From: Pirellulaceae bacterium
GTDB taxonomy: Bacteria > Planctomycetota > Planctomycetia > Pirellulales > Pirellulaceae
Direction of reading: 5' to 3'
Length of the DNA: 47,190 nt
NCBI GenBank assembly: GCA_016784735.1
Contig: JADHUC010000044.1
Span: 1-47,190, forward strand
This document shows, piece by piece, positions 42,000 to 47,190 of the stretch. Both the position numbers and the translations under genes were made by a program. The notes under the pieces were generated by a model, which was not told the origin of the DNA, made no database searches, and was given only the letters and a program-made list of their open reading frames with translations. Every line of letters begins with the position of its first letter. The first letter of the stretch is position 1.

Positions 42000-42803
42000 A
42001 TGTCCGCGATTGATCACGTTTTCGAGGATCTCCGTTCTGACGGCCGCAAGGCATTTATGCCTTTTGTGACGGCCGGCGATCCCGACTTGGCGTTTACCGC
42101 AGCCGTGCTTCGCGAACTGGCCTCACGCGGATGCAACCTGTGCGAGGTTGGCATACCCTACAGTGACCCGATCGCGGATGGTCCGGTCATCCAGGCTTCG
42201 TACTCGCGGGCCCTCGACCGTGGGATTCGTCTGGCCCAGATCCTAGATATGGTCGGCCAAACGGCACCGGAGTTGTCCATGCCCGTGGTGACCATGGTCA
42301 GCTACTCCATTGTGTACCGCTACGGTCTCGAACGGTACGTGGCGGCGGCAAAGACGGCTGGCGCGGCGGGTGCCATCGTTCCGGACTTGCTGGTCGAGGA
42401 GGCTGACGAATTTGCAGAGATCTGCCGGCGCGAGGATTTCAGCTTGATCATGTTGGTCACTCCCACGACGCCGCGAGAAAGGGCCCTCCGCATCGCGGCG
42501 ACGTCGACAGGATTCCTCTACTATGTCTCCGTCACCGGAATCACCGGCGAACGCAGCGATCTGCCACCGGAATTGACCGAAAATGTCCGTTGGCTGAGAG
42601 AGCAAACCGACCTGCCGATTTGTATTGGCTTCGGCATCAGCCGACCGGAGCACGTCGAGCTGCTGGCCCCGGTTGCCGACGGCCTGATCGTCGGCTCGGC
42701 CATTGTCCGGCTTATCGCCGGGATCGAAGATCGCTCGCGAGATGAAGTCTTGGCCGACGTAGGCAAATATGCCTCCGAGTTGATCGGCGCACTGGAAGCC
42801 TAG
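42000..42803 (+). CDS. trpA: Tryptophan synthase alpha subunit
   Basis: 267 residues, a TIM barrel that cleaves indole-3-glycerol phosphate and passes indole to TrpB. Catalytic Glu49 (CEVGIPYSDP) and Asp60 (DPIADGP) are present, as are the GAAGAIVPDLLVEE segment, the flexible loop (SVTGITGERSDLP) and the phosphate-binding region (GFGISRPEH, then GLIVGSAIV). Length is normal. It follows trpB by 30 bases, so the two are surely co-transcribed. Confidence 0.97.
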   Translation: MSAIDHVFEDLRSDGRKAFMPFVTAGDPDLAFTAAVLRELASRGCNLCEVGIPYSDPIADGPVIQASYSRALDRGIRLAQILDMVGQTAPELSMPVVTMVSYSIVYRYGLERYVAAAKTAGAAGAIVPDLLVEEADEFAEICRREDFSLIMLVTPTTPRERALRIAATSTGFLYYVSVTGITGERSDLPPELTENVRWLREQTDLPICIGFGISRPEHVELLAPVADGLIVGSAIVRLIAGIEDRSRDEVLADVGKYASELIGALEA

Positions 42804-43128
42804 CGTGGGCTCGCCCGGCGTGACGCGAAAACACAATAACTTCGGAGGCCAGATCCACATCGGGTCGAGCCTGACGCCAGCGTTGCGCGACGTGCCTGTT
42901 GGGGAAAACCATGAGCACCTTCCCCAGAGACTTCATCCGCACAAGAGGGGCCAGGTCGAAGCCGACCGAATCGACGTGCGTCATGTCCAGCTCTTCCAGC
43001 CTAGAAAGCGGTGAAAGGGCTGACAGGTCCGTAATGAGATTGGGACGTGCGTAGTGCCCGATAGCAAGCACTCGCAATTGTTGTAGAGGCTTCAAGCAAG
43101 CAAGGCCACCGCGCTCTGAGGTGTGTCG
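42804..43128 (-). pseudogene. Leucine-rich-repeat protein fragment
   Basis: Read on the minus strand there is an open stretch of about 85 codons from 43128 that gives recognisable leucine-rich repeats: ACLKPLQQLRVLAIGHYARP, NLITDLSALSPLSRLEELDM, DLAPLVRMKSLGKVLMVFPN and QRWRQARPDVDLAS. It is closed upstream by an in-frame TAG at 43129, without a convincing start (TTG 43095 only). Downstream it runs into antisense trpA without a natural stop. It looks like the 3' part of an LRR gene that lost its start and end. Confidence 0.5.
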
Positions 43129-43377
43129 CTAATCTGATTCGCGATGTTGCAGGATTTAATCCCGACGCGAAGTCGAAATGACAACAGTCGCGATCTGGAT
43201 TGCGTGCCTCTGTGCACGTTCCCGACGGACGCAGGTGCATTTCCTTTTCGCGCGTAGGTCGCCCCCTACGCAGCGAAGGGCGGTTTGCCAACCGGCACAG
43301 GTTACATCGACCGACGCGTTAAAGCAGCAGTAGACGGTCTCAATCAGAAAACCTCCCGTTGCCGGAATATGGGCTCA
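43129..43377. other. Gap without recognised gene
   Basis: No coding frame is convincing. A short inverted element, GCGTAGG…CCCCCTACGC, lies near 43253-43271. Nothing else was seen. Confidence 0.4.
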
Positions 43378-44376
43378 TCACCTCACCGCCCGCACCTCGA
43401 CGACTGCCCCGCGGCCGCCGCCGGTGATGACGCGGTGAATGCTCAGATTGTTGCGGCCGGCAGGCGTGGCGGCAGGAACCCAGGGGCGAGTCAACCGCAG
43501 CAGTGCAAGATGGCGGATGATGGTTGCGTCGTCGACGCCGCCGCGATCGTCCAGCGGGCCGGAGCCGAATTTGGATTTTGCCGGATCGGGGTGGTCGCCG
43601 ACGTTGCCCAGGAACTCGAAACCACGCGGCGAAGCGTCCTTGTTGCCGGTGTTGATGTTTGAGCCGATCAAACCACCTCGCGCTCGGGGCTGCGCCATAT
43701 TCTGCCACACGGTGTCGGCGGTCGTGCCGGGCTTCTGCACCCGGAATTGATTGTTCAGCGCGAGCACACTCGCGCGGCTGCCATCGCCGCGAAGTTCGAA
43801 GCGACACGTTTCCTGCGTCTGGACGGGCATCAGAATGCAGGTGGCCAGCGTGAACACACCGCGGAAACTGTCGGCGGCAACGGTTGGGGCCGTTTCGCTG
43901 GTCGCATACGAGAACCGCGTGGCGTCGATCGACAGCATGCCGCGGTCCGTAAGCTGCAGTCCGTTGAGCGAATCGGAACTTCGTTCGTGGTAGACGCCGC
44001 GGACCACCAATCGGCCGCCTTGCTTCACGTTGTACTGGCCAGCGGCCGTACCGGTCGCTCCAGTGAACACGGCAACCGTCGAACCTGTATTGCTTTCGTT
44101 ACCCCGCCCGATTCAGTCGTCCAGTTCGATTGAGCCCCAGGGGCCGGGTTGGGTAGCGATGTTCTTGTCCTTGGGTTCGGGCCAGTAGATTTCGGTAGTC
44201 AGAATTGTCGGCTGGCATCGGGCCAGCGAAATCGGCAGGCTCGCTGCCCGTCAGGCAGAAAATGCCATTGAACACGGCCGCATAGTATGCCGTATTGCGA
44301 AGCGAAAGTCACGTTCGAGCATGGCAATGGCGTCCACCTGGTGTCCGACACACGGAATTGCTGCAGGCAAACAGCA
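43378..44376 (-). pseudogene. Decayed surface-protein gene interrupted by two TGA codons
   Basis: One minus-strand frame reads as protein across about 1 kb but is broken by TGA at 44251-44253 and TGA at 44113-44115; a TAA at 44377 closes it upstream. Coding-like parts are GHQVDAIAMLERDFRFA before the first stop, then ILTTEIYWPEPKDKNIATQP up to GPWGSIELDD before the second. After that, 244 codons are open to the natural end (…TGSTVAVFTGATGTAAGQY, GRLVVRGVYHE, GVDDATIIRHLALLRLTR, ending in VVEVRAVR). A GTG at 44070 could start a 230-residue product. The beta-rich, Gly/Thr-rich composition suggests part of an exported structural protein. I do not recognise the family. Sequencing error is possible. 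Confidence 0.5.
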
Positions 44377-44772
44377 TTACTTGCCACGGCTTTCCGACCT
44401 TTGATACGAACAAATTGATCATCCCAATGCGACGAACAAAACCATCAAGCCATTCATTCGAATGAACTTCATCCCGCCGAGAATTCCATGTCCTCTCTCA
44501 GCCCGCCCGTAACGCCGTCAGTGATCCTCGATGAAACGAACGGTCTGCCTATCCCGGCCACCTCCGCGCCGGTCGACAGCGGTTTGGCGACCACTTCAAA
44601 GGACCACTCGTAGACTCTCCTGATACCCACCGTTCGAAGGGGACGCCTGCACCCAGTAAGGGCGGCATGAGGCCGAAGCTGAGTCTTGGTTACCAATCCT
44701 CGTTTCCGACCTGCATGGGGCCGATTGGAACCGATTGAATACGCGAGAATTCTTGAAAAAAATCGTTGCATG
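44377..44772. other. About 400-base gene-poor stretch before the exosortase promoter
   Basis: No gene is certain. A 41-codon plus-strand frame (44488-44613, MSSLSPPVTPSVILDETNGL…) has good third-position GC but no ribosome-binding site and no recognised family. It could be the broken start of a lost gene. Confidence 0.35.
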
Positions 44773-44787
44773 TGGCACGCCCATTGA
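44773..44787 (+). promoter_or_regulatory. Sigma-54-type promoter upstream of the exosortase gene
   Basis: TGGCACG at 44773-44779, four bases, then TTGA at 44784-44787. The consensus is TGGCACG-N4-TTGC. The -24 half is perfect; the -12 half has GA in place of GC. Transcription would start near 44798, giving a leader of about 140 bases before the exosortase GTG. Exosortase/exopolysaccharide loci are commonly under sigma-54 and enhancer-binding proteins in other bacteria, which fits. Confidence 0.6.
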
Positions 44788-44869
44788 GCAGACTATAAGT
44801 AGTCTGTCCGTGGGATCAGCCGAGTGGCAAAGAACGACTTACCCCTAGGACGGAGTGATGTTCATCCCC

Positions 44870-44892
44870 AGGTCGGATTACTTAACCGACCT
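44870..44892 (+). promoter_or_regulatory. Leader hairpin before the exosortase gene
   Basis: AGGTCGG (44870-44876), a 9-base loop, CCGACCT (44886-44892): a perfect 7-bp stem in the presumed leader, ending 48 bases before the start codon. No U-tract follows. Possibly an attenuation or RNA-stability element. Confidence 0.4.
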
Positions 44893-44940
44893 ACCGGGTA
44901 GACATATTCCTGCCGGTCTTCCCCAATCCGGAGCGGAACC

Positions 44941-46653
44941 GTGACCAGCGTTTCGTTAGAGTCTGACCAAGGTAGTTCACAGTTGTTCGCGGGGCGCCCA
45001 GCGCAACTGGTTTTGGCCGCCTTGCTGCTTGCCAGCCACCTGCCCTTCTTCATTCTGCATTTGGCCAATCTCTGGCGGTACCAGCCCCATTACGAGTTTT
45101 TTCCCGTTCTGCTGGCCGCGTTCGCGTGGCTGGTGTGGAAGCGGTGGCCAAGCGAGAAGGTTCACACCAGAGCAAGTCGATTTATCGCTTGGTTTCTCTT
45201 GCTGCTGGGTCTGGTTTGCCTGGGGACCTCCGTGATCTTGTTTTCGCCCTGGGTCGGCGCCGTGGCGACCGTCTTCTCCGTAGGTGGCTTGCTGCTGTTT
45301 CTGGCGGGACGAGCCGCATTTCGCCAACTGGCATCCGTGTGGTTATTGCTGTGGCTGGTAATCCCGCCGCCTTTTCGGTTGGACGATCAACTGATCCGGT
45401 TGCTTCAGAGCCTTACGGCGCGCTGCGGCGGCACGCTATTGGAGATAATGGGCATCGAGCATCTGCTTGCCGGGAACGTGTTTCGCCTGCCAGGTCGTGA
45501 GTTGTTCGTGGCCGAAGCCTGCAGCGGTATCAACAGCCAACTCGTGCTGGTTGCCGCGAGTGTCATCTTGGTGATCCTGCTGCGCCGGGCCTGGCTCCAC
45601 TCGATCCTGTTGATTGCCGCGTCCGTCTTCTGGTCGGTGGTGGTGAATACTGCCAGGGTGACGTTCATCGTGCTGGTCGCCGTGCGATGGGATATCGACC
45701 TGTCCGACGGATGGCAGCACCAGGTATTGGGCCATGCCTTGGCTTTAGCAGGCATTCTGTTGCTGCTCAGCACAGATCAGCTACTGGCCGGTCTGCTCGC
45801 GTCCGTATTGGACTTCCGTCGGGCTGCGATGAGGGGCGAACAGGAACGCGCCCCATTGGCCCGCGATCCGTTGTCTCGTCTGTGGAACGTGGTAATTGCC
45901 TGCAAGTGGGAAAAGGCCCCCGAGCCGAGTGAGCAGTTCGAGATGGCGGCGCCCCCAGCCACTGCCGGAAAGCGATCGCTGCTTGCCGCTGTTCCTTTCG
46001 GTTGCCTTGGCGCACTGCAATTGGTTCTACTGCTCGTTCCGCACACGCTGGAAATCAGTGCCGATGGGCTCGCCGCCACGTTTCAGGAAGACTGGCTTCC
46101 ACAGCGACTGGGTCGTTGGGAGCGGTCCGAATATCGTACCCACGAACGCGAACGCAGCAGCGATGATGGCCTGTACAGTTGTCAGTGGGTCTATCAGTCC
46201 GAGGATCACGTGGCCACCGTGTCCCTAGATTTCCCTTTCTTCGGTTGGCACGAACTGACTCGATGTTATGAGTCGCGTGGCTGGAGGGAAGAGAAACGCA
46301 CGGTGCGTCAGGCGAAGGACGGAGGCTTTTTCGTCCAGGTCGATTTGAGCAAGCCGAATGGCGAGGCGGGCTATTTGCTGTTCGGCCTTTTCGACGGCGC
46401 CGCCCAACCCATCGAACCCATGTCGACGAACTGGCCCGGGATTCGAGGCAAATTGGCACGAAGTCCTTTGCTGCCCTTGCTTGGCCTCGAAAGCCGCGCC
46501 ATTACGTCCACTCAGACCACTCTGCAGATACAGGTCTTCGTTGGCAGCAACTATCCGTTGGACCAGTCGCAGAGGCAGATCGTGGACGACACGTACGTAG
46601 ATATTCGCCACCGGATCGTAAAGCGTTGGCAGACAGACATCCGAGAGGAGTAG
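44941..46653 (+). CDS. xrtU: Exosortase, U-type, with fused EpsI-like C-terminal domain
   Basis: 570 residues from GTG 44941 (CGGAG upstream). The N-terminal ~300 residues hold about eight membrane helices and the exosortase catalytic set: Cys194 in AEACSGINSQ, Arg239 in NTARVTFIVL and His260 in WQHQVLGHA. These membrane transpeptidase-like proteases recognise C-terminal sorting signals (PEP-CTERM type) and work with exopolysaccharide export. After a cytosolic linker and another helix (VPFGCLGALQLVLLLVPHTL, about 350-370), a soluble domain of ~190 residues follows (LPQRLGRWERSEYRTHERER, VSLDFPFFGWHELTRCYESR). It resembles the EpsI domain usually found fused or adjacent. That fusion matches the planctomycete XrtU class as I know it. 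It is followed after 7 bases by a TPR membrane protein gene. Confidence 0.85.
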   Translation: MTSVSLESDQGSSQLFAGRPAQLVLAALLLASHLPFFILHLANLWRYQPHYEFFPVLLAAFAWLVWKRWPSEKVHTRASRFIAWFLLLLGLVCLGTSVILFSPWVGAVATVFSVGGLLLFLAGRAAFRQLASVWLLLWLVIPPPFRLDDQLIRLLQSLTARCGGTLLEIMGIEHLLAGNVFRLPGRELFVAEACSGINSQLVLVAASVILVILLRRAWLHSILLIAASVFWSVVVNTARVTFIVLVAVRWDIDLSDGWQHQVLGHALALAGILLLLSTDQLLAGLLASVLDFRRAAMRGEQERAPLARDPLSRLWNVVIACKWEKAPEPSEQFEMAAPPATAGKRSLLAAVPFGCLGALQLVLLLVPHTLEISADGLAATFQEDWLPQRLGRWERSEYRTHERERSSDDGLYSCQWVYQSEDHVATVSLDFPFFGWHELTRCYESRGWREEKRTVRQAKDGGFFVQVDLSKPNGEAGYLLFGLFDGAAQPIEPMSTNWPGIRGKLARSPLLPLLGLESRAITSTQTTLQIQVFVGSNYPLDQSQRQIVDDTYVDIRHRIVKRWQTDIREE

Positions 46654-46660
46654 TTCGGCA

Positions 46661-47190
46661 ATGGTCAAACGCGGGCCGATGGATCACCACCACTTCACGT
46701 ATGGCAAGAGAATAGCCCGAGGCATTCGAGCCTTAGTCCGCAAGCCCTTGCGCCTCGGTGGTTGGTGCCTTGGCTTCTGTCTTCATCTCGTTGGCGTCGT
46801 CGGCTACCCGATGTGGACGTTCTTCCGCAAGTGGTCAACCAGCAGACCGTTCGCCCCCCTGGCGTGGGGCGTGCTGGCGGTGGTTGCCGTTGTCGTTGTC
46901 GGACTATTGGCTGCGACCGGCCACCGAGTGTCAAGGTCCGACTTGGTTGTGCGGTATCGGCAATCGGCGGCCGAGGCGGCAGCTAGGGGCGACGCGAAAG
47001 CGGTCGAGTTGTGGTTGGAAAAGGCCGTGCTGTTGAACCCGAACGACAAAGCGTTCCATTACGGCCTCGCCTTGACAGCCGAACAGGACGGTCGCCACGA
47101 CCGGGCTCGCCAAATCATGCGCACGCTGGCTCCGGACGACAGGACCGGATACGGCCCGGCGCACCTTTGGATCGCCAGCCACATCGCGCG
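46661..47190 (+). CDS. TPR-repeat membrane protein, cut by window end
   Basis: The first 176 residues of a protein that continues past the window. ATG 46661 has GAGAGGAG 10 bases upstream. A basic N-terminus with a possible hydrophobic hairpin (WCLGFCLHLVGVVGYPM, about 28-45) is followed by a membrane helix (about 66-87: LAWGVLAVVAVVVVGLLAAT). Then TPR-like helices begin (AAARGDAKAVELWLEKAVLL, NPNDKAFHYGLALTAEQDGR, HDRARQIMRTLAPDD). TPR proteins of this type often accompany exosortase/exopolysaccharide genes, and the 7-base spacing implies co-transcription with the exosortase. Confidence 0.8.
   Translation, partial: MVKRGPMDHHHFTYGKRIARGIRALVRKPLRLGGWCLGFCLHLVGVVGYPMWTFFRKWSTSRPFAPLAWGVLAVVAVVVVGLLAATGHRVSRSDLVVRYRQSAAEAAARGDAKAVELWLEKAVLLNPNDKAFHYGLALTAEQDGRHDRARQIMRTLAPDDRTGYGPAHLWIASHIA

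Noticed and set aside
44488..44613. 41-codon plus-strand frame (MSSLSPPVTPSVILDETNGL…)
   Set aside because: Good third-position GC but no ribosome-binding site, no recognised family and an abrupt end. Kept only as a note in the gap entry.

Overview
The window looks like a chromosomal segment of a Planctomycetota bacterium, most like Pirellulales. This is inferred from the gene families and not from a marker gene. The supporting families are DUF1080 / SMP-30 proteins, Tat-exported Gfo/Idh/MocA oxidoreductases, formylglycine-enzyme-like and hydrazine-synthase-alpha-like (HZS-alpha) secreted proteins, DUF1570, a YfbK-type von Willebrand lipoprotein and an exosortase of the planctomycete U type with a fused C-terminal domain. 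The DNA is GC-rich and genes lie on both strands in short operons. No rRNA, tRNA, CRISPR array, transposase or phage gene was recognised. Both ends cut through genes.

Layout. 1-5.7 kb: end of an FGE-like protein, a heparinase II/III-like lyase with a Spy-like partner, and a VCBS-repeat protein. 5.8-8.0 kb: a tight cassette of a possible 57-residue ORF, a radical SAM/SPASM enzyme, a small single-pass membrane protein with a Cys-containing motif, and a signal peptidase I. I read it as a possible peptide-modification and release system; it is the best candidate here for something undescribed. 8.2-16.1 kb: a small membrane protein, a giant TPR membrane protein, a hybrid histidine kinase with XylR_N/V4R sensor, and a secreted protein. 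16.4-23.6 kb: a 1370-residue haem-binding/HEAT protein, a small unknown, an SGNH hydrolase, cysK and a VOC protein. 23.6-26.3 kb: a nucleotidyltransferase-like/coiled-coil pair with its own extended -10 promoter, then the YfbK-like lipoprotein. 26.5-33.1 kb: a two-domain iron/thiamine-type ABC permease without partners, a DUF1570 peptidase-like protein, a Gfo/Idh/MocA oxidoreductase, a Cys-rich DUF6485-like protein and a DUF1080-DUF1080-SMP-30 fusion. The last few suggest oxidative (3-keto) sugar breakdown. 33.3-40.5 kb: a minus-strand cluster with an ABC-2 exporter (permease and ATPase), a large membrane-anchored protein and a redoxin-like lipoprotein. 40.7-42.8 kb: trpB and trpA. 42.8-44.9 kb: gene-poor, with an LRR fragment and a decayed surface-protein gene. 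44.77-47.19 kb: a sigma-54-type promoter, the exosortase gene and a TPR membrane protein cut by the window end.

The second notable layer is non-coding: several classes of long, nearly perfect inverted repeats between genes. One class (arms starting GTTTAACC) occurs three times with different but perfectly paired arms, plus one lone half. Another class (AGGTCCCGCT arms) occurs twice, in opposite orientation, inside the first reading frame.
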